Source: JAVBTT01 sp031550325
GTDB taxonomy: Bacteria > Bacillota > Clostridia > Oscillospirales > UBA929
Assembly: GCA_031550325.1 (NCBI GenBank)
Contig: JAVBOR010000030.1
Coordinates: 33,226 to 97,225, forward strand
Direction: 5' to 3'
Length of the DNA stretch: 64,000 nt
Below the pieces are notes generated by a model. It was not told where the DNA came from and searched no databases. It worked only from the letters and a program-made list of their open reading frames with translations. Made by a program: the position numbers and the translations under genes. Positions 1 to 7,701 of this stretch are shown here, piece after piece. How positions within the stretch are numbered: the stretch's first letter is position 1; every line of letters begins with the position of its first letter.

Positions 1-152
1 GACCGCTGGACGCAGAAAAAAGACTGACAGCACATTCACGCGGCTTCGCTGAAAGTAGACCCAAACGGGGACTTTTCCGGGCCTTCGCTTGATGTGGAGG
101 TCCGATTGTTTTTCTCCTCAGAAGGAGAGAGTTAGAGAAAGAGGTGTTTTTA

Positions 153-1493
153 TTGAAAAAAAGAGTGTTGTCCCTTGGCCTTGCGCTGGTGCTGCTGTGC
201 GGACTGTTCGCGCAGACTGCCCTTGCGCTCGGCGTGCAGGCCGAAAAAGCCAAGGCCGTGCAATGGGCCACGGCCCATCCTCAGACAGCCGGCCTGGGCG
301 ATGTCCTCGCGCGGTACTCCCTCGGCATTTCGGGCGTTTCTATTCCCGCGGAGAGCGCTGCCGGAACGGTGACCGCCCTGGCGTCCAACATTCTCCTGCG
401 CCTGGTGGCCGACAAAAGCGTCGGACAGCTCGCGTATGATCTGGCGATGAAGCAGCTGCCCAATGGCAGTTTTGGGGACGGTCTCACCGACACGGTCTAC
501 GCCGTTCTGGCGCTGAACAAGACGCTGCCCGCCCGCTTTGACTTTGAGAAGGCGCAGGCGTGGATCGCTGCCCAGCAGCTGGCCGACGGCGGCTTTGCCT
601 ACTCCGGCAGCACGGGAGACATCGACATGACCGCCATGGCCCTGCTCGTCTATGAGGGCGACAACACGGGCAAGGCCATCAACTTTCTCCAGCGGCAGAT
701 GACCGCAAACGGCGGCTACATATCCCCCTGGTCCCCCAAAAAGGAAGAAAACGCATGCTCCGTGGCCACGGTGATTACCGGGCTGCTGGCGTGCGGCGCG
801 GTGGTTGACGACAAGATGATCGCCAATATGCTCTCGTTCCAGCTGGCCGACGGGTCCTTCTGCTACCAGCTGTCGGACAAGACAACAGACGCGTTTGCCA
901 CCCAGCAGTGCCTGCTCGCGCTCGGAGAGTTGAGCGCGCAGGAGAGCGTGTACACGCGCATCCCCGCCGCCGAGCTTCCGCTTTACCGCGACTGGCCGTC
1001 GATTGCCGTCTGGGCGCGCTCGGGCGTGACGACCTGCTTTGAGACGGCGCTCATGGTGGGCGACAACCGGCTCAACTACAACCCGATGCAAAACTTCAAC
1101 AAGGCGGAGCTTGCCGTGATCATCTCCAAGTTTCTGCCTGAAAATGCCCCGGCAACCGATCCCGGCCTGAAGGACGTCGCGCCCGGAGCCTGGTACTACA
1201 CCCATGTCTGCCGCGCCATTGCCGCCGGAGTGCTCAGCGGAAGCGGCGGGCTGTTCCGGCCCGACGTCGCCGTCACGCGCGAGGAAGTCGCCTACGCCCT
1301 GACAAAGCAACTCTCGCTCGCGCCCGGCCCGAAAAAACCAGACGACATCGGCTTGGCCAACCCGGCCTATGTGGACGCCATCACGGCTGTGATGGCTGAG
1401 AATCTCATGGTGGGCGACGGCAAGACTTTCCGGCCCAAGGAACTGATTACGCGGCAGGAGGTTGCCACTGTCTTTGCCAAACTGTATGATTAA
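153..1493 (+). CDS. Secreted alpha/alpha-barrel (prenyltransferase-like repeat) protein with C-terminal SLH domains
   Basis: Predicted exported surface protein of 446 residues. Residues 1-25 form a signal peptide (KKR, a long hydrophobic run, then A-L-A). Residues about 30-270 carry repeats with DGSFG, DGGFAYSG, NGGYISPW and DGSFCYQ motifs, typical of the terpenoid-cyclase/prenyltransferase alpha-alpha barrel. Residues about 280-446 are SLH repeats (FNKAELAVIISKF, VTREEVAYALTKQ, ITRQEVATVFAKLYD), which bind secondary cell-wall polymer. I chose TTG at 153 because AGAGGTG lies 7-13 bases upstream; GTG at 144 lies inside that site. The 3' end overlaps the next gene (ATGATTAA). The barrel plus the neighbour's DUF4430 domain resembles the two domains of transcobalamin. 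The ligand is unknown; enzymatic prenyl transfer is unlikely for a secreted SLH protein. Confidence 0.8.
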   Translation: MKKRVLSLGLALVLLCGLFAQTALALGVQAEKAKAVQWATAHPQTAGLGDVLARYSLGISGVSIPAESAAGTVTALASNILLRLVADKSVGQLAYDLAMKQLPNGSFGDGLTDTVYAVLALNKTLPARFDFEKAQAWIAAQQLADGGFAYSGSTGDIDMTAMALLVYEGDNTGKAINFLQRQMTANGGYISPWSPKKEENACSVATVITGLLACGAVVDDKMIANMLSFQLADGSFCYQLSDKTTDAFATQQCLLALGELSAQESVYTRIPAAELPLYRDWPSIAVWARSGVTTCFETALMVGDNRLNYNPMQNFNKAELAVIISKFLPENAPATDPGLKDVAPGAWYYTHVCRAIAAGVLSGSGGLFRPDVAVTREEVAYALTKQLSLAPGPKKPDDIGLANPAYVDAITAVMAENLMVGDGKTFRPKELITRQEVATVFAKLYD

Positions 1494-2154
1494 GCGCCTG
1501 ATACTGCTTGTCTTTGTGCTTTTATGGCTGACGGCGTGCGCATCTTCCCCCTCTGCGCCGAGCGGCCAAAATAAAACAGGCGACGTTTCGACGTCGCCTG
1601 TTTTGGTCGTACCCGCACCCTCCGTACCGCAGATAGAGCAGTCCTCTGTGCCGACTGAAAACGCGACAGGTGAGAAAGAATCGCCGCCTCCGGGAGCAGC
1701 CTCTCAGGCGCCGCCCTCACCGTCTCCGTCTCCGTCGTCCGTTCGGCCGTCGGCCTCGCCGACTCAGACGCCGACAGCGGCCCTGTCCCCCAGCCCGGCG
1801 GCCGCTTCGGAGCAGCCGGCGCATGTTCTGGTCAAGATCGAAGGGCCGGAGGGGTGGCTGATCGAGGGCGCGACGGTCGCCTGGACGCAGGACATGACCG
1901 CGTATGACGCCATTTTGGAGGCCTGTACGCAGGCCGAGGTGGAGCTTGTCACCACCGGAAGCGGGTCGTATGTCTATATTTCCTCGGTGGGCGGCTTTGC
2001 CGAAAAGAGCGACGGAGTGCTCTCCGGCTGGATTTTTAAGTTCAACGGCGAAATGGCCTCCAAGGGCTGCGGCGCGGTCAAACTCGAGGAAAACGACCGT
2101 GTCAGCGTGTATTTCACCCGAGATCTGGGCATCGACTGCGCCGACAAGGACTAG
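1486..2154 (+). CDS. DUF4430 domain lipoprotein
   Basis: Predicted lipoprotein of 222 residues. The signal sequence ends in the lipobox L-T-A-C (Cys at about residue 17). A Pro/Ser/Thr-rich linker of about 90 residues follows. The C-terminal 110 residues match the DUF4430 fold (WLIEGATVAWTQDMTAYDAI, GWIFKFNGE, EENDRVSVYFT). DUF4430 resembles the beta domain of transcobalamin and intrinsic factor. The start at ATG 1486 overlaps the upstream stop by 8 bases, so the two genes are probably translationally coupled and may act as one surface complex. The N-terminal part of the linker is encoded by a perfect 14-bp hairpin (1573-1604). A role in ligand or corrinoid capture is inference. Confidence 0.8.
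   Translation: MIKRLILLVFVLLWLTACASSPSAPSGQNKTGDVSTSPVLVVPAPSVPQIEQSSVPTENATGEKESPPPGAASQAPPSPSPSPSSVRPSASPTQTPTAALSPSPAAASEQPAHVLVKIEGPEGWLIEGATVAWTQDMTAYDAILEACTQAEVELVTTGSGSYVYISSVGGFAEKSDGVLSGWIFKFNGEMASKGCGAVKLEENDRVSVYFTRDLGIDCADKD
1573..1604 (+). terminator. Terminator-like hairpin inside the lipoprotein coding region
   Basis: Perfect 14-bp inverted repeat AAAACAGGCGACGT / ACGTCGCCTGTTTT around the loop TTCG, ending in four T. It lies 80 bases after the stop of the SLH gene but inside the overlapping lipoprotein gene, in its low-complexity linker. It has the shape of an intrinsic terminator with a UUCG tetraloop and may attenuate the lipoprotein relative to the SLH protein. Confidence 0.55.
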
Positions 2155-2156
2155 GG

Positions 2157-2182
2157 AAGGGCGGGCCATGGCCTCAGCCCTT
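2157..2182. terminator. Probable bidirectional terminator between convergent genes
   Basis: AAGGGC (2157-2162) pairs with GCCCTT (2177-2182) around an inner GGCCATGGCC palindrome, followed by T on the plus strand. It lies between the lipoprotein stop and the MFS stop, and overlaps the latter. Confidence 0.45.
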
Positions 2183-3493
2183 TTCCAGCTTTCGGCCGAC
2201 GGTGGAGATCACGACGACGCCTACCAGCATGACGGCGGCGGTCAAAAGCATCAAAAGCTGCTTGTTGCCGAAGGCAAAGCCCAGCACGGTCACGGTTCCG
2301 GCCGCGCCGACGAACGCGCGCCCGCAGAACACGCCGAGAAGCGCCGCCAGATTGCTGGCCGCGGCAAAAAAACCGATATACACGGTCTGGTTTTGGGCGG
2401 GGATGTTCATATAGGGGAGATTTGCCAGCGCTAGCTGTACGCCGGGCAAAATTAAAAAGGCAAAAATCATGGTCACGGGATAGAGCGCGATGGACGAGGG
2501 CGAAACAAAGGCCAGCCCGATATAGTGGAGCAGAAAGACCGCCATGGCGACCGCCAGCGTTTTGGTCCAGGAGTTCCGGTCAATTCTTCGCCGCCAGAGC
2601 GGCATGATGAACAGGATGATCGGAATGTTGGCCAGCCCTACGCTGTTGAGGAAGGAATAGCTCACGCCCATGTCGCGGAGCATGTATATGGTGTAATACG
2701 GTCCGGGCAGGTTAAACGCGAAGCTCCAACAAAATGACATCAGCGTCGTGATGAGATATTTGGGCTCCCGCAACGGGAGCAGCAGCAGGTCGCGCAGCCT
2801 GATGCGCCGCGCCGCGGGCGCTGTAGGGTATTCCTTGACCCGCAGCAGGAAGAAAAAGTCCACCGCCACCATCACAAGCGCGATGCCGCGCAATACGATC
2901 AGGCCGGTCAATTCGCTGCCGCGCGCCCTGAAGAGGTCGACAAGCTGGCTGCCCAGAAAAATGGAAAGGTACACAAACGCGCCGCTGGTTGCGTTGAGCA
3001 ACGCAAAAAACCTCGCCCGCACCGAGTCCGGCACGCTTTTGATGTGCCAAACCATCAGGCCGGGCGTGGCCAGCGCCGAGATGATGTTAAAGGCCAGCAG
3101 CGCCGACAGGATCAGCATGAGCTTGACCGACTGCTCGAGCGGGAGCAGCGCCGAGACGCCGACGAGAACCACGTTGATCAGCGCCCCGCCGACGCGGCAC
3201 GCGATCAGAAGTGTTTTTCTGCGCTCAAACCGCTCCAGCAGAAGCGGCGCAAAGATCTGAAAGAGGTTGCCCAAAAAGCCGATCATCGAGATCACGCCCA
3301 TGAAGGCGTTGTCGGCCCCAAGCAGGAGGAGCAGCCCCGTGATAAAGCTGCCGCCGACCAGATTGACAGAAACGCCCGACGCATTGTTGGCGACAATGAC
3401 GCGCCGCCTGTTTACCGCCAGCTCGTCCGGCTCAACGCGGAAAGCGCCCAGACGGGACAGCCTGCGCCAAAGGGCTGAAAAAAACGTAGACAT
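2174..3493 (-). CDS. MFS family transporter
   Basis: Membrane transporter of 439 residues with about 12 predicted hydrophobic segments, starting after a basic N-terminal region. A charged RFERRK loop after the second segment fits the MFS signature region. Substrate is unknown. ATG 3493 is preferred over GTG 3499 because AGGAGG then sits 5 bases upstream. It is the last gene of a minus-strand run after the HD and flavodoxin-like genes (84-base gap) and converges on the lipoprotein gene. Confidence 0.8.
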   Translation of the reverse strand: MSTFFSALWRRLSRLGAFRVEPDELAVNRRRVIVANNASGVSVNLVGGSFITGLLLLLGADNAFMGVISMIGFLGNLFQIFAPLLLERFERRKTLLIACRVGGALINVVLVGVSALLPLEQSVKLMLILSALLAFNIISALATPGLMVWHIKSVPDSVRARFFALLNATSGAFVYLSIFLGSQLVDLFRARGSELTGLIVLRGIALVMVAVDFFFLLRVKEYPTAPAARRIRLRDLLLLPLREPKYLITTLMSFCWSFAFNLPGPYYTIYMLRDMGVSYSFLNSVGLANIPIILFIMPLWRRRIDRNSWTKTLAVAMAVFLLHYIGLAFVSPSSIALYPVTMIFAFLILPGVQLALANLPYMNIPAQNQTVYIGFFAAASNLAALLGVFCGRAFVGAAGTVTVLGFAFGNKQLLMLLTAAVMLVGVVVISTVGRKLEKG

Positions 3494-3577
3494 GGCCACC
3501 TCCTGCCAATGTTGGGCTATGTACGTTCGGCGCGTGATAGAGAGGCGGTGACGGCGCCTGCCCCAAAACCCGTAAAG

Positions 3578-4141
3578 CTAATACGCAATGGTTTGGCCAT
3601 GCGGCCGTCCCGCGGCCATGGCCCGCGCCGCCGCAGTGGCGGCCGCCCGCTTGTAGTCGTTGTTCCAGCGGTTTACGCCGATGATGTCATAGGGGAGCGC
3701 GCCGGTGTGCCGGCAAAGCCGGTCCATTTGCTCCAGACAGCTGAGCAGCCCGTTGCCGGTGCCGCCGGCACAGGCCACGAGCAAAACGGGCTTGCCGGAC
3801 AGCGCGCCGCTCTGGCCGAACGAACAGCGGCGGAGCTTATCTGTAAAGCTTTTCAGGGATTCCTCCATTTCGCCCCAGTAAACGGGCGTGATCAGACAGA
3901 GCGCGTCTGCGCGCCCAATGTGCTCGAGCGCCTCGTTAAAGCCGTCCGAGCCAAAGGCGCAGCAGTGTTGATCCCGGCATATGCCCCAACCGTCGCCGCA
4001 GACGCGGCAGCGCGCCAGCTGGTCCACATGCAGAATATCCACAGCGGCGCCGGCCTCCATGGCGCCGCGCGCCACGGCGTGCGTGACGGCATAACACAGA
4101 CCGTCCGACTTTGGGTTGCCTGTGACACATAAATAGTTCAC
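3578..4141 (-). CDS. Flavodoxin-fold NAD(P)H-dependent oxidoreductase / iron-sulfur flavoprotein-like
   Basis: 187 residues. The N-terminus (NYLCVTGNPKSDGLCYAVTHA) is the phosphate-binding start of flavodoxin-like FMN reductases. The motif TPVYWGEMEESLKSFTDKL is the typical flavin-contacting segment of this family. The Cys-rich stretch CRVCGDGWGICRDQHCC at about residues 44-60 recalls the region that carries an Fe-S cluster or redox cysteines in iron-sulfur flavoproteins; whether a cluster forms is uncertain. It overlaps the upstream HD gene by 4 bases (ATGA), so the two are co-translated. Likely a cytoplasmic redox enzyme with unknown electron partner. Confidence 0.75.
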   Translation of the reverse strand: MNYLCVTGNPKSDGLCYAVTHAVARGAMEAGAAVDILHVDQLARCRVCGDGWGICRDQHCCAFGSDGFNEALEHIGRADALCLITPVYWGEMEESLKSFTDKLRRCSFGQSGALSGKPVLLVACAGGTGNGLLSCLEQMDRLCRHTGALPYDIIGVNRWNNDYKRAAATAAARAMAAGRPHGQTIAY

Positions 4142-4695
4142 CGTTCGGACTCCTCCAACGCGCTTTGCATGGCCTTGAGCGTGCGTTCCAGCAGGGTGTC
4201 CAGCTCGATGCCCAGCATGTCGGCGCCCGCCTGGATGACGCTGCGGGAGCAGCCGGCCGCAAAGCTCAGATTTTTATACTTCTTTCGAAGCGACGCAAGT
4301 TCCATGTCACAGACGCTGCGCGAGGGCCGCATGAGCGCCGCCGCGCCGATCAGCCCGGTCAGCTCATCCACGGCATACAGCACCTTTTCCATGACGGATT
4401 CAGGCCGGATATCCACGAAAAGGCCATAACCGTGGCTGGCGCAGGCGCGCACGATGAGCTCGTCAACGCCGTGCTCACGCAAAATGGCTTGCGTCCTGAC
4501 GCAATGCTCGTCGGGGAACCGCTCGAAGTCGAGGTCGTGCAAAAGTCCGACGACCGCCCAGAGTGCCTCGTCCTCTCCGAGATCACGCGCCCACCAGCGC
4601 ATCACGCTCTCCACGGTTTGGGCGTGCCGCAGCAGAAAATCCTCCTGCGTATACTCTTTAAGCAGCGCCATGGCCTGCGCGCGGGAGGGAATCAT
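4138..4695 (-). CDS. HD-domain phosphohydrolase-like protein
   Basis: 185 residues. A histidine in LLRHAQTVESVM is followed by the HD pair in GLLHDLDFERFPDEH and a later histidine in CASHGYG, the metal-binding pattern of HD hydrolases. The substrate is probably a phosphorylated small molecule or nucleotide but is not determined. ATG 4695 is chosen because GAAGG lies 7 bases upstream; longer versions lack a ribosome-binding site. First gene of the HD-flavodoxin-MFS run, with a promoter at 4850-4878 and a half-unit repeat in its leader. Confidence 0.72.
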   Translation of the reverse strand: MIPSRAQAMALLKEYTQEDFLLRHAQTVESVMRWWARDLGEDEALWAVVGLLHDLDFERFPDEHCVRTQAILREHGVDELIVRACASHGYGLFVDIRPESVMEKVLYAVDELTGLIGAAALMRPSRSVCDMELASLRKKYKNLSFAAGCSRSVIQAGADMLGIELDTLLERTLKAMQSALEESER

Positions 4696-4753
4696 GGGCC
4701 AACCTTCTTTCATAATGGCGTTCAGACTGTCAAAAAAGCTCCCTCGCACTCCC

Positions 4754-4806
4754 GCAAACCGCTTCAGCGGGTTGATCCGCTCCCCGGCTTTGTCAAAGAT
4801 CCGAAG
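4754..4806 (-). repeat. Degenerate half unit of the modular palindromic repeat
   Basis: Read on the minus strand this has GATCTTTGACAAAGC, a GGGG spacer, GGATCAACCCGC and GCGGTTTGC. The order matches the left half of the unit at 33760-33883 (terminal hairpin, G-rich spacer, AACCGC/GCGGTT hairpin). It lies in the 5' leader of the HD operon. Confidence 0.65.
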
Positions 4807-4849
4807 GGGTTAAGGCAAGCCGGCGCATTCAAGCGCCTTTCGCAGTTTT

Positions 4850-4878
4850 AGTATAGCACCCCGCATGGGCTAAGGCAA
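4850..4878 (-). promoter_or_regulatory. Sigma-A-type promoter of the HD-flavodoxin operon
   Basis: Minus strand TTGCCT (4878-4873), 17-base spacer, TATACT (4855-4850). It is back to back with the MATE promoter, and transcripts would carry about 150 bases of leader including the half-unit repeat. Confidence 0.55.
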
Positions 4879-4928
4879 GACGGTTGTTTTCCATGTAAAG
4901 CCGGCGCGTGTACACGCTCTATTATGAA

Positions 4929-4957
4929 TTGACGTGGCCTCTTTGGCTTGGTATAAT
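4929..4957 (+). promoter_or_regulatory. Sigma-A-type promoter of the MATE gene
   Basis: TTGACG (4929-4934), 17-base spacer, TATAAT (4952-4957), 72 bases before the MATE start. Confidence 0.75.
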
Positions 4958-5029
4958 AATGCGCGTACGCGGCCCGCGGTGAGAAACGTTGCGCTTCGGG
5001 CGAAATGAAGAACCGGGAGGGGGGAGACC

Positions 5030-6412
5030 ATGCCGCTTTTGACGCGCGACAGGAGCTTTTACAAGACGCTGGTGAGGTTGGCCATTCCGATCTCTCTGCA
5101 AAACTTCATTACGTTCAGCGTCGGCCTGTCGGACAACATCATGGTCGGCTCGCTCGGAGAATATGCCATCTCGGGCGTATACATCGGCAATCAGATTCAG
5201 ATCTTCCTGCAGTTCTATGTCGACGGCATTTGCGCTGCGCTGCTCATTTTGGCGGCGCAGTATTGGGGGCGGCAGGACAAGCAGAGCATAAAAAAACTCG
5301 TGAGCATCGCGTTTCGCCTGGTGATGGCGGGCGGCCTGCTCGTCAGTCTTCTGTCTATGTTTTTCCCGGCGCAGCTCGTATCGCTGTTTACACCCGACAG
5401 CCTCATTGTGACCGAGGCTGTTCACTATGTGCGCATCGTGGCGTTTTCCTATCTGCTGTTCTGCCTGTCGCAGGTGCTGATTTCAACCATGCGCAGTGTC
5501 GAGAGCGTGCGCATCGGCCTGCTGATCTCCCTCACGGCGTCCCTTCTGAATATCGGGCTGAACTACCTGCTCATCTTTGGCAAATTCGGCCTGCCGGCCA
5601 TGGGCGTCGCGGGCGTCGCGACGGCCACGCTGATTTCCCGCGTCGTTGAATGCGCGATTGCCTGCGTCTATGTCTTTGTCGTGGATAAAAAGCTGCATCT
5701 GAAGCTGCGGGACTTTTGGAAAAGCGACGTCGCGCTCTGGCGTGATTTTATCCGTTACGGGTTGCCTGTGCTGGGCGGCAATGTCGTTTGGGCGGCGAAC
5801 ATGCTCGCCCAGAGTGCGATTGTCGGGCAGATGGGCGCCGAAGCGGTCGCCTCCATGAGCATGACCGGTATGCTCAACAACCTTGTGGCCGTTTGGGTCT
5901 TTGGTCTGGGCGCCGGACTGGGGATCATCACCGGAAAAACGGTGGGCGCCGGAGACTTTGGGCGTGAAAAGCAGTACGCGGTTACGGCCCAGGTTCTGTT
6001 CGCCGGGTTGGGCGTCGTGGCCGGTCTGACCGTGTTTTTGACCAAAGGGCCATTTTTGTCGTTTTACGCGGTCAGTCAGGCCACCCTCGATGTGGCCAAC
6101 CAGTTTATGCTGGTGCAGTCGGTCGCCATGGTCGGGCGATGTTATCAGGCGGTCTGCCTGGCGGGACTGGTCAAGGCCGGCGGGGATACCGGGTTTGTGT
6201 TCCTCAACGACACGATTTTTGTCTTTGGCGTTGTGCTGCCGTCGGCGCTTGTCGCCATGTTTGTCTTTCACGCGCCGGCCTGGGTGATTTACGCCTGCCT
6301 GCAGAGCGACCAGATCCTCAAGTGCTTCGTCGCCGTGATAAAAATCAATCGCTTTAAGTGGATGAAAAACCTGACGCGCGGCGCTCAGCGGGCGTCGCCC
6401 CAGCCGGGATAA
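5030..6412 (+). CDS. MATE family efflux transporter
   Basis: 460-residue integral membrane protein with about 12 hydrophobic segments in two related halves, the usual length and shape of MATE cation/drug antiporters. Family-like motifs are the N-terminal LAIPISLQNFITFSVGLSDN and the second-half start RYGLPVLGGNVVWAANMLAQS. It probably exports organic cations or toxic metabolites using a Na+ or H+ gradient; the substrate is not known. A GGGAGGGGGGA ribosome-binding site precedes the ATG. Monocistronic, with its own promoter and a 12-bp hairpin (6420-6447) just after the stop. Confidence 0.88.
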   Translation: MPLLTRDRSFYKTLVRLAIPISLQNFITFSVGLSDNIMVGSLGEYAISGVYIGNQIQIFLQFYVDGICAALLILAAQYWGRQDKQSIKKLVSIAFRLVMAGGLLVSLLSMFFPAQLVSLFTPDSLIVTEAVHYVRIVAFSYLLFCLSQVLISTMRSVESVRIGLLISLTASLLNIGLNYLLIFGKFGLPAMGVAGVATATLISRVVECAIACVYVFVVDKKLHLKLRDFWKSDVALWRDFIRYGLPVLGGNVVWAANMLAQSAIVGQMGAEAVASMSMTGMLNNLVAVWVFGLGAGLGIITGKTVGAGDFGREKQYAVTAQVLFAGLGVVAGLTVFLTKGPFLSFYAVSQATLDVANQFMLVQSVAMVGRCYQAVCLAGLVKAGGDTGFVFLNDTIFVFGVVLPSALVAMFVFHAPAWVIYACLQSDQILKCFVAVIKINRFKWMKNLTRGAQRASPQPG

Positions 6413-6419
6413 ACATAAG

Positions 6420-6740
6420 ATATCGAAAAACTGTGGTTTTTCGATATACAGTTTGTCAAAGAACCTCCGGTTCTTTGACAAAGCGGGGGTCTGGCTCGCG
6501 TCTTTGCGAAGATGCGCAAAGAAATGCTTTCCCGAAGTGAATCCGTGAAAGCGTTGTGGTTCAATCTTTTTCGGCTTTCAGTCCAGCAAGGACCTGCCGG
6601 CTGCGCCGTCAGGCTCGACATGAAAACCGAAAAAGGACGAGGACGCGAGGGGTTCTTTAACAACCTAGGCCGCCGAAAGCGAAACGCTTTCGGCGGTTTA
6701 TCGTTTTTGTGCCGCCGCCTTAAAGGAAAGCGGCACAAAA
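6420..6740 (+). repeat. Modular palindromic repeat locus, 211-bp unit plus flanking hairpins
   Basis: Fills most of the MATE-sigK gap. A 12-bp hairpin with loop TGTG (6420-6447) is followed by the unit at 6453-6663. The unit's terminal repeats are TTGTCAAAGAACC (left) and GGTTCTTTAACAA (right, one mismatch). The left repeat forms a hairpin (6452-6482). Next come a CGCGTCTT-type hairpin (about 6498-6516), a GCTTTC/GAAAGC hairpin (6526-6552) and the nested hairpin with outer arms 6566-6580 and 6621-6635 around the conserved core 6581-6619. Two more hairpins follow: 6670-6696 (12 bp, then T-rich) and 6705-6740 (11 bp). The last overlaps the predicted sigK promoter. Confidence 0.8.
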
Positions 6741-6761
6741 GGGCGCTTCTGACCATACAAT
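6733..6761 (+). promoter_or_regulatory. Sigma-E-type promoter of sigK
   Basis: The -10 sequence CATACAAT (6754-6761) matches the sigma-E consensus. GCACAAA (6733-6739), 14 bases upstream, matches 5 of 7 positions of the -35 element. In Bacillus subtilis sigK is transcribed by sigma-E RNA polymerase, so the location fits. The -35 element lies in the right arm of a repeat hairpin. Confidence 0.65.
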
Positions 6762-6794
6762 GAGAGTAAGTCGATTTGCGGGAGGAGGATGCCC

Positions 6795-7481
6795 ATGCTC
6801 GGCGCGGCAATCACTTTACTGCTGCACAGCTTCTATCTCTGTCTGCGCCTGACCGGTCGAAGCGGTTCTTTTCCCCGGCCGCTGACGCCGGAAGAGGAGC
6901 AGTCCGCGCTCAAAAAAATGTTTGAGGGGGACCAGCAGGCGCGCGAAACGCTGATCTTACACAACCTCAGGCTGGTGGCGCATGTCATCAAGAAGTATTA
7001 CACCCACACCTCTGATCAGGACGACCTGATCTCCATCGGTACCATTGGTCTCGTCAAAGCCATAGACTCCTACCGCCCGGACAGAAGCGTCAAGCTGCCC
7101 ACCTATGCCTGCAAATGCATTCAAAATGAGCTGTTCATGTACTTCCGCAACCTCAAAAAGCGCGCCGGTGAGCTCTCGCTGAGTGATCCGCTGGACAACG
7201 AAAATGAAGGCCCGCCGCTCTCGGTGCTGGATGTGCTGCAGACCGAGGACTTCACGCAGGAGCATCTGGAGATGGAGGAGACTTACGGGCAGCTTTTACG
7301 CCTGGTGGAAAAACTGCCCGACGCCCGGCAGCGGCAGATCATTCGCCAGCGGTATGGACTGGACGGACATCCGCCGATGACGCAGCGCGACGTGGCCGAA
7401 CAGCTGGGCATCTCCCGCAGCTATGTATCGCGCCTGGAAAAAAAGACGCTTGCCGAACTGGAGGCCGGCATGTCGCAGTAG
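6795..7481 (+). CDS. sigK: RNA polymerase sporulation sigma factor SigK
   Basis: 228 residues; directs late mother-cell transcription during sporulation. The hydrophobic N-terminus (LGAAITLLLHSFYLCLRL, then PLTPEEE) looks like the pro-sequence removed by the SpoIVFB protease. Region 2 contains NLRLVAHVIKKY, DLISIGTIGLVKAIDSY and YACKCIQNELFMYFRN. Region 4 ends with QRDVAEQLGISRSYVSRLEKK, the sigma-K-like helix-turn-helix. The gene is continuous, with no skin-type insertion. ATG 6795 is 6 bases after GGAGGAGG; ATG 6789 abuts that site and is less likely. Confidence 0.93.
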   Translation: MLGAAITLLLHSFYLCLRLTGRSGSFPRPLTPEEEQSALKKMFEGDQQARETLILHNLRLVAHVIKKYYTHTSDQDDLISIGTIGLVKAIDSYRPDRSVKLPTYACKCIQNELFMYFRNLKKRAGELSLSDPLDNENEGPPLSVLDVLQTEDFTQEHLEMEETYGQLLRLVEKLPDARQRQIIRQRYGLDGHPPMTQRDVAEQLGISRSYVSRLEKKTLAELEAGMSQ

Positions 7482-7521
7482 CTCTCCCGGGGCTGCCCAA
7501 AGCAGTTGCTCCGCACCTCCC

Positions 7522-7572
7522 AGGCTGATGATTAAACAGTTCCGATCCGAAGCCGCACAGCGGTGAGTTGTC
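7522..7572 (+). repeat. Short dispersed repeat sharing a CCGCACAGCGG core with 30449-30498
   Basis: AGGCTGATGA, then TCCGATCC, then CCGCACAGCGG and GAGTTGTC. The same words occur in the same order at 30449-30498. CCGC-ACA-GCGG is a small palindrome and may be a remote relative of the AACCGC/GCGGTT module of the large repeats. Confidence 0.5.
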
Positions 7573-7573
7573 A

Positions 7574-7627
7574 AATGGGGAACATTTCGCCGCATCCATG
7601 CCTTAATGCGGCAAAATGTTCCCCATT
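7574..7627. repeat. Long near-perfect inverted repeat downstream of sigK
   Basis: Arms of 22 bases (7574-7595 and 7606-7627) with one mismatch and a 10-base loop. The outer arms read AATGGGGAACATTT and AAATGTTCCCCATT. There is no T run, so it is not a standard terminator. The remaining bases of the 376-base sigK-reductase gap are the CCGCACAGCGG repeat, a promoter and a leader. Confidence 0.7.
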
Positions 7628-7671
7628 CTCTGGTTGAAAAAGCTTTAGAGTCTCGACTGCGAAGGACAAAC

Positions 7672-7701
7672 TTGACAATCAAAGCGCCGCGGCGCTATAC
7701 T
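7672..7701 (+). promoter_or_regulatory. Sigma-A promoter of the aldo/keto reductase with a palindrome in the spacer
   Basis: TTGACA (7672-7677), 18-base spacer, TATACT (7696-7701). The perfect 12-bp palindrome GCGCCGCGGCGC (7684-7695) fills the spacer next to the -10, a typical operator position. Confidence 0.7.

Noticed and set aside
150..1310. A 386-codon minus-strand frame over the first gene
   Set aside because: The plus-strand gene has a signal peptide, barrel repeats and SLH domains; the minus frame has only low-complexity Arg/Gly/His sequence.
6795..7481. Disruption of sigK by a skin-type element
   Set aside because: The frame runs uninterrupted from the pro-sequence through region 4.
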